The notes beneath the pieces are model-generated. The model had not been told where the DNA came from. It saw only the letters and a list, made by a program, of their open reading frames with translations, and ran no database searches. From Planctomycetota bacterium (GTDB taxonomy: Bacteria; Planctomycetota; Planctomycetia; Gemmatales; Gemmataceae), in contig JAKOSN010000157.1 in the NCBI GenBank assembly GCA_029777335.1, positions 1 through 51,489 of the forward strand: a DNA stretch of 51,489 nucleotides, given 5' to 3'. The first letter of the stretch is position 1; the number at the start of each line of letters is the position of its first letter. Position numbers and translations under genes: made by a program. Positions 24,998 through 33,470 of this stretch are shown here, in pieces.

Positions 24998-25948
24998 ATG
25001 GCTTTGTCGCTGGAGGAGTACGCCAAACATCTCGATCAGCGCGGCTTACCCTGGCCCGCGCCCCCTGAAATCAAGCGCCCCAAGGCCAAACCGCATCTGG
25101 TGCGTCTGCCCGGCATCCGTGCCGTCCTCTGGAATCTCTACGGCACCCTGTTGTGTATCAGCGAGGGCGAGCTCCTCTTTGAGCATCCGCAAAAGCTCTT
25201 TATGAGCGTGGCGCTCGATAAGACCATTCAGGAATTCAAGATGTGGGGCTCCATGTCACGCAAGCCGGGACAACCGGCCGAGTACATGGAGGTCATCTAC
25301 AGCCAGGTGCTCGGCGAACAGCGCGGCGTGACCACTGGCGGAGAACGCTTCCCCGAGGTGCTCGCCGAGCGGGTCTGGGAATCGATCATCAAGAAACTCC
25401 TGCAAAAAGACTACAAGTGGGATGCCGGCTTCTACGGCGCGCTCAACGAGTTCAGCCGCAAGGTTGCCTACTTCTTTCACGCCAGCTTGCAAGGAACGGC
25501 TTGTTATCCCGGCGCGGCCGAGGCGCTGCGGGCCGTCGCCAGCGCGGGGCTGAAACAGGGCTTCCTTGCCGATGGCCAGTGCTTCACGCGCCTGCAACTG
25601 CAACGCGGGCTGAAGGAACAGGACGAAACGCTGGCTCTGGACGAGGTCTGCCCGAGCGAGCTGTCGTTTCTGTCGTGCGACCTGCGCGCTCGCAAGCCGT
25701 CGGAACGTCTGTTCCGTCATGCGCTCAGCAAATTGCAAGAGCTGGGTCTGGAGAGTCAAGAGATCTTGCATGTAGGTTCACGGCTCACCCAGGACATCAG
25801 CCCCGCGCGGCGCCTGGGGATGAAGACCGCCTTCTTTGCTGGTGATAAAACCTCCCTCCAGGCCACTCCCGAACAGTTAAAAGAACCGAACAGCCGGCCA
25901 GATGTGCTCTTGACGGAGTTGGCTCAGATCTCGGAAGTCGTCGGATAA
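24998..25948 (+). CDS. HAD-fold protein lacking catalytic aspartates
   Basis: A 316-residue HAD-superfamily fold. Motif I, usually DxDGT, reads WNLYGTLL here, so both catalytic Asp are replaced (Asn46 and Tyr48). A Lys (RARKPSERLF) and a motif IV-like HVGSRLTQDISPARRLGM remain. The protein therefore has the fold but probably not the normal phosphatase chemistry. The core is preceded by a Pro- and Lys-rich 40-residue arm. It is followed within 10 bases by the FabZ-like gene on the same strand. ATG 24968, which would add ten residues, cannot be excluded; 24998 lies nearer the conserved region and 13 bases after GGAGG. Confidence 0.72.
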   Translation: MALSLEEYAKHLDQRGLPWPAPPEIKRPKAKPHLVRLPGIRAVLWNLYGTLLCISEGELLFEHPQKLFMSVALDKTIQEFKMWGSMSRKPGQPAEYMEVIYSQVLGEQRGVTTGGERFPEVLAERVWESIIKKLLQKDYKWDAGFYGALNEFSRKVAYFFHASLQGTACYPGAAEALRAVASAGLKQGFLADGQCFTRLQLQRGLKEQDETLALDEVCPSELSFLSCDLRARKPSERLFRHALSKLQELGLESQEILHVGSRLTQDISPARRLGMKTAFFAGDKTSLQATPEQLKEPNSRPDVLLTELAQISEVVG

Positions 25949-25958
25949 GGAATTTGTA

Positions 25959-26474
25959 ATGCCTCCTCCCCTGTTACTGGATCCTGCGTCGATCGATTGC
26001 AGCCACGTGGTCGCCGACCTTGAGGCCATCCGGCGCTACAATCCGCAGCGCTTCGAGATGGAGCACCTGACCGCGATCGTGCTGCTCGATCAAACCAACC
26101 ATCTGATCGTCGGCTACAAGGATGTGCGCCCCGATGAGTTCTGGGTGCGCGGCCACATGCCCGGCTATCCCCTGTTGCCCGGGGTGTTGATGTGCGAGGC
26201 GGCCGCCCAGCTGTGTTCCTACTTTGTCTGCGATGCCCGCCTGCTGGAGGGCGATTTTATCGGCTTTGGCGGAATGGAGAACGTGCGCTTTCGCGGCGTG
26301 GTGCGCCCCGGCGATCGGCTCTTGCTGGTCGGCAAAGGGCAAAAGATTCACCGGCGCCAGACCATCTTTCTGGTGCAGGGGTTTGTCGGCACAACCATGG
26401 TCTTCCAGGCCGATATCATTGGCGTCCCCATGAATCGCTCCGCCGTCGACTCGGGCGCGGCCAAGGAGGACTAG
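25959..26474 (+). CDS. FabZ-like (3R)-hydroxyacyl-ACP dehydratase
   Basis: A 171-residue hotdog-fold protein. The active-site helix reads RGHMPGYPLLPGVLMCEAAAQL, with His66 and Glu80 at the FabZ catalytic positions. The rest (GFGGMENVRFRGVVRPGDRL) is typical. FabZ dehydrates 3-hydroxyacyl-ACP in fatty acid elongation; a relative acting on another thioester is possible. An N-terminal extension of about 25 residues and a modified C-terminus separate it from E. coli FabZ. It begins ten bases after the HAD gene and ends two bases before trmB, so these three genes probably form one transcript. Confidence 0.85.
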   Translation: MPPPLLLDPASIDCSHVVADLEAIRRYNPQRFEMEHLTAIVLLDQTNHLIVGYKDVRPDEFWVRGHMPGYPLLPGVLMCEAAAQLCSYFVCDARLLEGDFIGFGGMENVRFRGVVRPGDRLLLVGKGQKIHRRQTIFLVQGFVGTTMVFQADIIGVPMNRSAVDSGAAKED

Positions 26475-26476
26475 CC

Positions 26477-27154
26477 GTGCGCCAACCCAGTCGGCTTTCC
26501 CCCGAGGAACTCGCTCCCTATCTGGTGGCCACCCCTTCGGCGCGCACCCTGGCCGAGGCGAAAGAGCCTCTCCCCGTGCTCGCCTGGCCCGCGCTCTTTG
26601 GCAATGAGCACCCCGTGGAGATCGAGGTCGGCTTTGGCAAGGGGTTATTTCTGCTCAATGCCTCGGAGGCTCACCCGGAGGTGAACTTCTTCGGCGTCGA
26701 GATTGAGCGCAAGTATGTCTATTTCACCGCCACGCGCCTGGCCAAGCGTCAGCGGAGCAACGTCAAGGTGGCCCAGGGCGACGCGCGCCTCTTTCTGCGT
26801 GATCGCATCGCCGAAGGATCGGTCCAGGCGGTCCACGTCTACTTCCCCGATCCGTGGTGGAAGAAACGCCATCACAAACGCCGTGTTTTCACCGAGGATT
26901 TTGTGCGCCAGTGTGCCCGCATCCTCAAACCGCAAGGGCGCTTTCACATCGTGACCGATGTCGAGGAATATCACCAGATCATCCAGGCGCTGGTGACCGA
27001 GGTGGCGCTCTTCACTCCGCTGGCCGCGCCCGAACCCGGCCAACCAGCACACGAGCTCGACTACCTGACCAACTTCGAGCGCAAGTTCCGCCTGGAAGGG
27101 CGACCGATCTACCGCTCGGCCTATCTGCGGCACCCCTCTCCCCCCTCCACGTGA
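26477..27154 (+). CDS. trmB: tRNA (guanine-N7-)-methyltransferase
   Basis: A 225-residue TrmB, which makes m7G46 in tRNA using S-adenosylmethionine. The SAM site is VEIEVGFGKGLFLL and the signature is VYFPDPWWKKRHHKRRVFTE. GTG 26477 has an ideal AAGGAGGA six bases upstream, inside the fabZ-like stop region; the two-base gap suggests coupled translation. Length agrees with the family. The C-terminal DYLTNFERKFRLEGRPIYR is also typical. No unusual feature apart from the operon partners. Confidence 0.92.
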   Translation: MRQPSRLSPEELAPYLVATPSARTLAEAKEPLPVLAWPALFGNEHPVEIEVGFGKGLFLLNASEAHPEVNFFGVEIERKYVYFTATRLAKRQRSNVKVAQGDARLFLRDRIAEGSVQAVHVYFPDPWWKKRHHKRRVFTEDFVRQCARILKPQGRFHIVTDVEEYHQIIQALVTEVALFTPLAAPEPGQPAHELDYLTNFERKFRLEGRPIYRSAYLRHPSPPST

Positions 27155-27198
27155 AGCGCGCTTTCCCCAGCATTTTCCGCCTTCTGGGGGTCGGCACG

Positions 27199-27240
27199 GC
27201 ACAGTCAACGGCTAAGTTGTGAGGAATTTTCCGACTGTGC
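27199..27240 (+). repeat. Eight-base dyad upstream of glnA
   Basis: GCACAGTC (27199-27206) and GACTGTGC (27233-27240) are perfect inverted arms around a 26-base loop, between trmB and glnA. It could be an operator or a transcript-end structure. A TATAAC at 27258-27263 could be a -10 element, but no good -35 was found. A further GC-rich dyad (CCGGTGC, 27304-27310 and 27323-27329) lies directly before the ribosome binding site. Confidence 0.4.
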
Positions 27241-27342
27241 AGCTGCATTGGCGTTGCTATAACGCTCCAGGGATCCTGACTCGCAACGACCCTCTCTCCC
27301 GGCCCGGTGCCCGGGCAGTACTGCACCGGCAGGAGGTCTACT

Positions 27343-28755
27343 GTGACACCCAAAGAAGTTCTGGCTCTGATTCGGGAGAAGGAAGTTCGCTGTATCGACA
27401 TGCGCTTCATGGATTTTCCAGGGCTGTGGCAGCATTTCACCATCCCGGCCGAGGCCCTCACCGAGAGCACCTTCGAGGAAGGGCTGGGGTTTGACGGTTC
27501 CTCCATTCGCGGCTGGCAGGCCATCAATGAATCGGACATGCTCGTCATGCCGGTTCCCGAGTCCGCGTTCATCGATCCGTTCTGCAAAGATAAAACGCTG
27601 ACGATGATCTGTAATATCCACGATCCGCTCGACAAAACCGAGTACACGCGCGATCCGCGCAACGTGGCGCGCAAGGCGGTCAACTACATGAAGTCGACCG
27701 GGATCGCCGACACCGCCTATTTCGGCCCCGAGCTGGAGTTTTTCATTTTCGACGACGTCCGCTACGATCAAACCCAGCATTCCGGCTATTACTACGTCGA
27801 TTCCATCGAGGGCGCCTGGAACACCGGGCGCGCTGAAGGGCCCAACCTCGGCTACAAGCTGCGCTACAAGGAAGGCTATTTCCCCTGTCCGCCCTCCGAT
27901 CAGCTGCACGATCTGCGCAGCGAGATGATGCTGACGATGATCGAATGCGGGCTGACGATTGAGGCGCAGCACCACGAGGTCGCCACCGGCGGACAGGGCG
28001 AGATTGACATGAAATACGCCCCGCTGGTGCAGATGGCGGACAACGTGCTGAAGTACAAATACATCGTGAAGAACGTGGCGCGCAAGCATGGCAAGACGGC
28101 CACCTTCATGCCCAAACCACTGTTCATGGACAATGGCACGGGGATGCATGTGCACACCTCGCTGTGGAAGGATGGCGTGAACCTCTACGCCGGGAGCGGC
28201 TACGCGGGGCTGTCCGATATGGGAATGTACGCCATCGGCGGCTTGCTCAAGCATGCCCCCGCGCTGTGCGCCATCACCAACCCCACCACCAACAGCTACA
28301 AGCGCCTGGTGCCGGGCTACGAGGCGCCGGTCAACCTGGCCTATTCGCGGCGCAATCGCTCGGCCTCGATCCGCATCCCCGTCTATTCGCCGTCGCCCAA
28401 GGCCAAACGCCTGGAGTTCCGGTGCCCGGACGGCTCCAGCAATCCCTATCTCGCCTTCGCGGCGATGCTCATGGCGATGCTCGACGGGATCAAGAACAAG
28501 ATTCAGCCGGGCGAACCGCTGGACAAGGATATTTACGATCTGGAACCGGAGGAACTGGCCAAGGTGCCCAAGGCGCCGGGTTCGCTCGATGAAGCGCTGG
28601 AGCATCTGGAGCGCGATCACGAATTTCTGCTGCAAGGCGATGTGTTCACTCGCGATGTCATCAGCACCTGGATCTGGTACAAGCGCGAGAAGGAGGTGGA
28701 TGCGATTCGTCTGCGACCGCATCCGTACGAGTTCTACCTGTATTACGATATTTGA
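27343..28755 (+). CDS. glnA: Glutamine synthetase type I
   Basis: A 470-residue type I glutamine synthetase, joining ammonium and glutamate with ATP. Hallmarks: [13 protein letters not shown] near the start, [23 protein letters not shown], and [32 protein letters not shown] (read as blocks). The adenylylation site motif DIYDLEPEE places Tyr398, equivalent to E. coli Tyr397, so control by GlnE-type adenylylation is possible. Start GTG 27343 has AGGAGGT five bases upstream. It stands apart from amt-glnB but belongs to the same nitrogen pathway. No sigma-54 motif was seen before it. The neighbour upstream is trmB. Confidence 0.95.
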   Translation: MTPKEVLALIREKEVRCIDMRFMDFPGLWQHFTIPAEALTESTFEEGLGFDGSSIRGWQAINESDMLVMPVPESAFIDPFCKDKTLTMICNIHDPLDKTEYTRDPRNVARKAVNYMKSTGIADTAYFGPELEFFIFDDVRYDQTQHSGYYYVDSIEGAWNTGRAEGPNLGYKLRYKEGYFPCPPSDQLHDLRSEMMLTMIECGLTIEAQHHEVATGGQGEIDMKYAPLVQMADNVLKYKYIVKNVARKHGKTATFMPKPLFMDNGTGMHVHTSLWKDGVNLYAGSGYAGLSDMGMYAIGGLLKHAPALCAITNPTTNSYKRLVPGYEAPVNLAYSRRNRSASIRIPVYSPSPKAKRLEFRCPDGSSNPYLAFAAMLMAMLDGIKNKIQPGEPLDKDIYDLEPEELAKVPKAPGSLDEALEHLERDHEFLLQGDVFTRDVISTWIWYKREKEVDAIRLRPHPYEFYLYYDI

Positions 28756-28780
28756 GCGCGACCGGAACGGCGCGCACGGT

Positions 28781-28824
28781 CCGGGTCTCGGCGCGAGCCC
28801 TGGCTGGACTCTGCCGAGACCCGG
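28781..28824 (+). terminator. Stem-loop after glnA
   Basis: CCGGGTCTCGGC (28781-28792) and its perfect complement (28813-28824) enclose a 20-base loop that itself contains AGCC-CT-GGCT. No T run follows. It may act as a partial terminator or protect the glnA mRNA end before the next small gene. Confidence 0.6.
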
Positions 28825-28839
28825 GACGATGAGGTAGGC

Positions 28840-29139
28840 ATGAAGGTGTTACTGGATCTCGATCGTCTGCAGGCCGAGGGGCAGATCACTCCCGAGGAAC
28901 GAGAGCATCTGCAAAAGCTGGGCGCCCCCGAAGCCGAGGACACCCCTCTCCCCACGCGCGGGCCCCTGTGGATTCTGATTCCCGGCCTGGTGGGGCTCCT
29001 GGTCGGTGCGGTCTATGGGCTCGAACGCCCACTCCTTGCCCTGAGCTCCGCCAGCAGCCTGACCGGCGGAGCCATTGGCGGAGTGCTCGGAGCGGTATTC
29101 TGGGCGATGTTCCCCTACAAGGCGCGCCCCGTGCAGTGA
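28840..29139 (+). CDS. Small membrane protein (SHOCT-like start, 99 aa)
   Basis: A 99-residue protein. Its first 30 residues (LDLDRLQAEGQITPEEREHL) form a short helical segment resembling SHOCT-type C-terminal modules. Two hydrophobic helices follow (about 43-60 and 70-92). GAGG lies nine bases before ATG 28840. The stop is 12 bases from that of the convergent pepT gene. No function is recognised. Hydrophobicity and coding pattern suggest a real inner-membrane protein. Confidence 0.6.
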   Translation: MKVLLDLDRLQAEGQITPEEREHLQKLGAPEAEDTPLPTRGPLWILIPGLVGLLVGAVYGLERPLLALSSASSLTGGAIGGVLGAVFWAMFPYKARPVQ

Positions 29140-29150
29140 CAGCTCCGCGT

Positions 29151-30383
29151 CTAGCGCGGGGTCGCCCACACCTGCGCCAGTTCCACCAGGACGCGAACCG
29201 CCGTGACCATCTCTTCCAGACACGTCCATTCCAGCGGCGAGTGAATGTTGTGTTCGCCGGTCGAGAGATTGGGCGTGGGAAGCCCCAGCTCGGTCAGACG
29301 ACTTCCGTCGGTGCCCCCGCGAACAATGGTGTACGTGGGCTCCACGCCGGCGCGGCGCATCGCTTCCTCGGCATATTTCAACGCGCGCGGATCCCTGGTC
29401 AGCCCCTCGGCCATGTTGCGATACTGCGGGGTCACGGTCACCTGGATCTTCGCCTCGGGATACTCCGCCAGGAGCTGCCGCGCCGTCAGATGGAGCAACT
29501 CGGCACGTTCGAGCAACCGCGCCGCCTCGAAGTCGCGCAGCAAAATGCGCAAGGTTACCTCGGGCACGCCGCCGTCGATGCGATAGGGATGCAGAAAGCC
29601 GTCGCGTTCCTCGGTCGTTTCCGGAGATTGGGTTCGTTTGGGCAGCCGATCGACAAACATCGCTGCCAGGCGCACCGCATTGACCATGCGCCCCTTGGCG
29701 ATCCCCGGATGCACATTCACACCCGTGATTGTCACCACCGCCAGATCCGCTGAAAACGTCTCGTGATCCAGCTCCCCGGTCCCTCCGCCATCCAGGGTAT
29801 ACGCCACCTGCGCCCCCAGCCTGGTCAGATCGAGATGATCGACGCCGTGGCCAATCTCCTCGTCGCAGGTAAAGCATACACGAATCGGACCGTGGACAAT
29901 CTCGCGATGCTGCATCAGGTACGATGCCGTCTCCATGATGACCGCCACCCCTGCCTTGTCGTCGCCGCCCAGCAAGGTGGTGCCATCGGTGGTGATGATT
30001 GTTTTCCCCTTCAGGGCCGCTAACTCCGGCGTCTGGTGCACGCGCAGGACCTGGGTGGGATCGCCAGGGAGAACAATGTCCTTACCATCGTAGTTGCGAT
30101 GCACAATCGGTTTGACGTCCTTGCCGGTAAATTCGGGCGAGGTGTCCACATGGGCATTCCAGGCGATGGTGGGCACGGGATGAGACGCCGTCGCGGGGAT
30201 GGTGGCCATCACGATCCCGTGCTCATCCTGGGTCGCGTCACTCAACCCCATGGCGCGCAGTTCATCGACCAGCATGCGGCCCAGGACCAGCTGTCCGGGC
30301 GTGCTGGGAACCGTGGTGCTTTTCTCATCGGCCTGGGTGTGAACCCGAACATAGCGGCAGAAGCGTTCAAGGAGGGTTTCCAT
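29151..30383 (-). CDS. pepT: Peptidase T (tripeptide aminopeptidase, M20)
   Basis: A 410-residue M20 zinc peptidase that releases the N-terminal residue of tripeptides. Metal and catalytic motifs: AHVDTS (His78, Asp80), GGDDKAG, TCDEEIGHG, and TLDGGGTGELDHE. The late TNTVRGGTDGSR-type loop is seen as VRGGTDGSRLTELG, and the closing NIHSPLEWTCLEEM block fits. Its ATG follows immediately after the nth stop with GGAG five bases upstream, so translation is coupled. It is the last of three genes in the kinase-nth-pepT operon. It shows no anomalies. Confidence 0.93.
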   Translation of the reverse strand: METLLERFCRYVRVHTQADEKSTTVPSTPGQLVLGRMLVDELRAMGLSDATQDEHGIVMATIPATASHPVPTIAWNAHVDTSPEFTGKDVKPIVHRNYDGKDIVLPGDPTQVLRVHQTPELAALKGKTIITTDGTTLLGGDDKAGVAVIMETASYLMQHREIVHGPIRVCFTCDEEIGHGVDHLDLTRLGAQVAYTLDGGGTGELDHETFSADLAVVTITGVNVHPGIAKGRMVNAVRLAAMFVDRLPKRTQSPETTEERDGFLHPYRIDGGVPEVTLRILLRDFEAARLLERAELLHLTARQLLAEYPEAKIQVTVTPQYRNMAEGLTRDPRALKYAEEAMRRAGVEPTYTIVRGGTDGSRLTELGLPTPNLSTGEHNIHSPLEWTCLEEMVTAVRVLVELAQVWATPR

Positions 30384-31121
30384 TCATACTCCGATGCGAG
30401 GACACAGGTGTGCCACCGGGCAGGATTCGCACAACGGCCGGCGCGCATGACAGATGCGCCGCCCATGCTCGATCATGCGATGGCCAAAGATTGTCCACTC
30501 CGGCGGGGGAATCAGATTGATCAGATCGCGTTCGATCTTGACCGGGTCGGTGTGGGTCGTCAACCCCATGCGCTGACTCAACCGGCCCACATGAGTATCC
30601 ACGGGAATCCCCGGGACGGCAAAGGCATTGCCAAGAACAACATTGGCGGTCTTGCGGCCCACTCCTGGCAGAGCGACCAGTTCTTCCATGGTGCTGGGAA
30701 CTTCACCGTGGTGATGAGTGACAATCCGCTGACAGCAGGCAATGATGTTCTGCGCCTTGTTGTGGTAGAAGCCCGTGGATTCGATCAGCTTCTCCAGCTC
30801 CTTCTTCTGCGCCTGGGCAAAGGCCTGCGCATCGGGATAGCGCGCGAAGAGCGCGGGGGTGACCAGGTTGACGCGCTTGTCGGTACACTGCGCCGACAGG
30901 ATGGTGGCAATCAGCAACTGCAAGGGAGTGTGGTAATGCAAGGCACAGCGTGCCTCGGGGTAGACCTCGGCCAGGGTGCGCAGAATGCGCCGCGCCCGCC
31001 GTTTGAGCGCCAGCGGACTCGACGACCAGCGGCTGGCATGCAGGCGCAGAGGAGAGCGCGCCACCGTGGGATCCACCTCGTCGCGTCTGGCGGCGGTCGC
31101 CTTGTCGCCCTGGCGGCTCAC
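30384..31121 (-). CDS. nth: Endonuclease III
   Basis: A 245-residue DNA glycosylase/AP lyase. HhH and catalytic Lys: LPGVGRKTANVV; catalytic Asp: IPVDTHVGRLSQRMGL; iron-sulfur cluster: CHARRPLCESCPVAHLC (C-x6-C-x2-C-x5-C). GTG 31121 overlaps the kinase stop as GTGA, and GGGAGG precedes it, fixing the start. The first 40 residues are basic and may contact DNA. Its stop abuts pepT. Partnership with a WD40 kinase on one mRNA is unexpected for a repair enzyme. Confidence 0.93.
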   Translation of the reverse strand: MSRQGDKATAARRDEVDPTVARSPLRLHASRWSSSPLALKRRARRILRTLAEVYPEARCALHYHTPLQLLIATILSAQCTDKRVNLVTPALFARYPDAQAFAQAQKKELEKLIESTGFYHNKAQNIIACCQRIVTHHHGEVPSTMEELVALPGVGRKTANVVLGNAFAVPGIPVDTHVGRLSQRMGLTTHTDPVKIERDLINLIPPPEWTIFGHRMIEHGRRICHARRPLCESCPVAHLCPRIGV

Positions 31122-33052
31122 CCTGGCACCTCCCACAGACAGATCGTCCCGTCGGCACCCCCCGATGCCAGCAAAGTGCCATCGGGCGAAAAGGCCAGGC
31201 ACTCCACCGGGCCGGTATGCTCGATCCCGGAACTCCGTTCCACGCCGGTTTCTGGATCCCAGATCTTGACCATGCGGTCATGGCCTGCCGAGGCCAGGAG
31301 CCGGCCATCGGGCGAACAGGCGAGAGCCGTCACCATTTGCCGATGGCCCTGGAACCGCCGACGTTCGCGACCCGTTTCGCACTCCCACAGGCGCACACTG
31401 GTGTCGTAGTGCGTCGAGGCCAGCTGCGGATGTTGCCCGCGAAAGGTGGTCGCCAGCACCATGCCGCGCGGAACGTCAAAGGGGCGCAGCGTTTTTCCCG
31501 TCTGCGTATCCCACAGCCACAGCGCCGGTTCACGCCCGGCCGAGGCGATCCACAAGCCCGAGGGAGCAAAGGCAACGCTGGTAATCCCGGCGCGATGCTG
31601 ACGCAAGCGATCCAGTGTGCGCCCGCTCTGCACCTCCCAGATGCGCACCAGGCGGTCGTCTCCGCCGCTGACCGCCAGGCGCCCGGTCGGCTCGAACGCC
31701 ACGCTCCGAACCGCATCGGTGTGGCCGGCCCAGCGCTGGAGTTCCTTTCCGCTCGGCATCTCCAGCAGCCGCAGGGTCACCCCGGTGGCAATCAGCGCTA
31801 GCGCTGCGTTGGGGAAGGTTGCCACGCTGACCACGGGCCGACTTTGCTCCACACACAGGCGTTCGGTCTGCGTGGCCAGATCCCACAACCGAAGCGTTTG
31901 ATCGTGGCCGCCGGAAAGGAGGTGCTGCGCGTCGAGAAAAGAAAGCGCGTAAACCGCTCCGCAATGGGCCTGAAACCGCTGACGCAGGGGAAGCGACGCT
32001 GCTCGAAAAAGTGCGATCTGCCCGGTCGCCGCCAGTTCGTCCAGCGCTTCCACCAGTTCGGCCGGTGTTTGGTAGCGCTCCTGCGGATTCTTGGTCATCA
32101 GCCGGCGCACCACGGCGGCCACCACACTGGGCACCTCGTGCTGCACCTGATCGATCGGCACCGGATCGCTGTAACGCTGGCAGAAAATCTTCTCGGCGAT
32201 GCTCTTGTTGCGAAAGGGCTCATGCCCACAGAGCAGAAAATAGGCGGTGCAACCCAGACTGTAAAGATCGGCGCGGATATCCGCGCTGTGCGAGTTTTCC
32301 ACCTGCTCGGGCGCAATGTAATCAAGCGTGCCGATCAGGGTGCCTTGCTGCGTCAACGTGCTCAACCATTCTTCCGGGCTCTCGGCCAGTTGGCGCAAGC
32401 GCACCACCCCCATGTCGAGGATCTTGACCAGGCGCCCCGACGGGGTTGTGGCCGTCGTGACCATCAGGTTCGACGGCTTGATATCACGATGAACCAGCCC
32501 TTTTTCGTGCAAATGCTGCAACCCCAGGGCGGCCTGACGTAGAATCTCGCAGGCCTCCGCCACGGGTAAGGGTCCCCCGCGTTCGTGAACCAGCTGTTGC
32601 AGCGTTTTGCCAACCACCAGCTCCATCACCAGGTAGGGAGTGTTCTGCTCCACTCCGTCGTCGATCACTTCCACAATGTTGGGATGGGCCAGTGCCCGGG
32701 CGGCGCGCGCCTCGCGTTGAAACCGCGCCACCACCTCGGGATGATTGACCCGATCGTGACGAATCACCTTGAGGGCAACAATGCGGCCCGTGGCCCGCTG
32801 CCGCGCTCGATAAACACGGCCCATTCCTCCCTCGTCGAGCAGTTCGAAGATGTCGTAGCCAGACAGAACCGGCGCCGCGCTCGGCAGGGAATGAACCACT
32901 GACACCGTGGCTGGCAGGGTGGCCTGCATGGGGCCCACGCGCGTCAGCTCCGGCTCGCCACAGATGGGACAGACCTGCGTCGTGTGACCCAGTGGATCGC
33001 CTGGCTTCAGGTGCCATTCATGCTTGTTGGTGCAGCGCAACACCGGCGACAT
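31118..33052 (-). CDS. Ser/Thr protein kinase fused to WD40 repeats, with N-terminal zinc ribbon
   Basis: A 644-residue protein. Residues 1-40 hold a Cys-rich ribbon (LRCTNKHEW then CPICGEPELTRV). The Hanks kinase domain spans about 62-330: LLDEGGMGRVYRA, VALKVI (catalytic Lys), LVHRDIKPSNLMV, ILDMGVV (DFG-equivalent with Met) and YIAPEQ. Residues about 360-644 form seven WD40 units such as LLSGGHDQTLRLWDLATQTE. No membrane helix is present. Kinases with WD40 tails are typical of planctomycetes and may recognise large assemblies. The start at 33052 follows GGAG. It overlaps nth by four bases; nth and pepT follow on the same mRNA. Confidence 0.92.
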   Translation of the reverse strand: MSPVLRCTNKHEWHLKPGDPLGHTTQVCPICGEPELTRVGPMQATLPATVSVVHSLPSAAPVLSGYDIFELLDEGGMGRVYRARQRATGRIVALKVIRHDRVNHPEVVARFQREARAARALAHPNIVEVIDDGVEQNTPYLVMELVVGKTLQQLVHERGGPLPVAEACEILRQAALGLQHLHEKGLVHRDIKPSNLMVTTATTPSGRLVKILDMGVVRLRQLAESPEEWLSTLTQQGTLIGTLDYIAPEQVENSHSADIRADLYSLGCTAYFLLCGHEPFRNKSIAEKIFCQRYSDPVPIDQVQHEVPSVVAAVVRRLMTKNPQERYQTPAELVEALDELAATGQIALFRAASLPLRQRFQAHCGAVYALSFLDAQHLLSGGHDQTLRLWDLATQTERLCVEQSRPVVSVATFPNAALALIATGVTLRLLEMPSGKELQRWAGHTDAVRSVAFEPTGRLAVSGGDDRLVRIWEVQSGRTLDRLRQHRAGITSVAFAPSGLWIASAGREPALWLWDTQTGKTLRPFDVPRGMVLATTFRGQHPQLASTHYDTSVRLWECETGRERRRFQGHRQMVTALACSPDGRLLASAGHDRMVKIWDPETGVERSSGIEHTGPVECLAFSPDGTLLASGGADGTICLWEVPG

Positions 33053-33470
33053 GCCGTTCTCCGCGAACACAGAAGGAGTCCTGGGGTTATTGTCCCAGTC
33101 CGACGAATGGGGTCAAGAGCGGTGCGAAACGGAGTTGTTCCTTGTTCTGTGGAAAAGCTGGCGATGGTTGGTTAGCTGTTCGTTATCAGTGGAAGATCGT
33201 TTGGCCCATCCCGCTCAATGCTCTCTGACAGTCCGATTAAGTCATCAGGGCGCAACAGGTCAGTAACAACAAGAAAACGGTTTTTCCACATGGGACAATT
33301 CGTTATATGTCTGGACGGCGCAGACAATTCGGTCAACCTCCCTGGCGTTATCATCTGTTTTCTGTGCCTCTTTGCTAACGCTACTGTATGTAGAGTCGCA
33401 GCTGCACTTAGTAAAGAAGACAAACCCCAAAGAACAACCAGAGAAGAGTTGAGAACCCTGCGCTGGAACT
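33053..33470. other. Intergenic region between TPR-CHAT and WD40 kinase genes
   Basis: About 420 bases, notably less GC-rich than the surroundings. Short frames on both strands (for example 33172-33423 minus) have no ribosome site or recognisable motif. It probably holds the promoter of the kinase operon. No clear dyad or -35/-10 pair was identified. Confidence 0.5.

Noticed and set aside
27155..27342. Sigma-54 promoter before glnA
   Set aside because: No GG-N10-GC pair with the correct flanking bases; only an isolated TATAAC and two dyads.
33172..33423. Short minus-strand frame in the gap upstream of the WD40 kinase
   Set aside because: No ribosome site, no motif and a composition like the AT-richer intergenic DNA around it.
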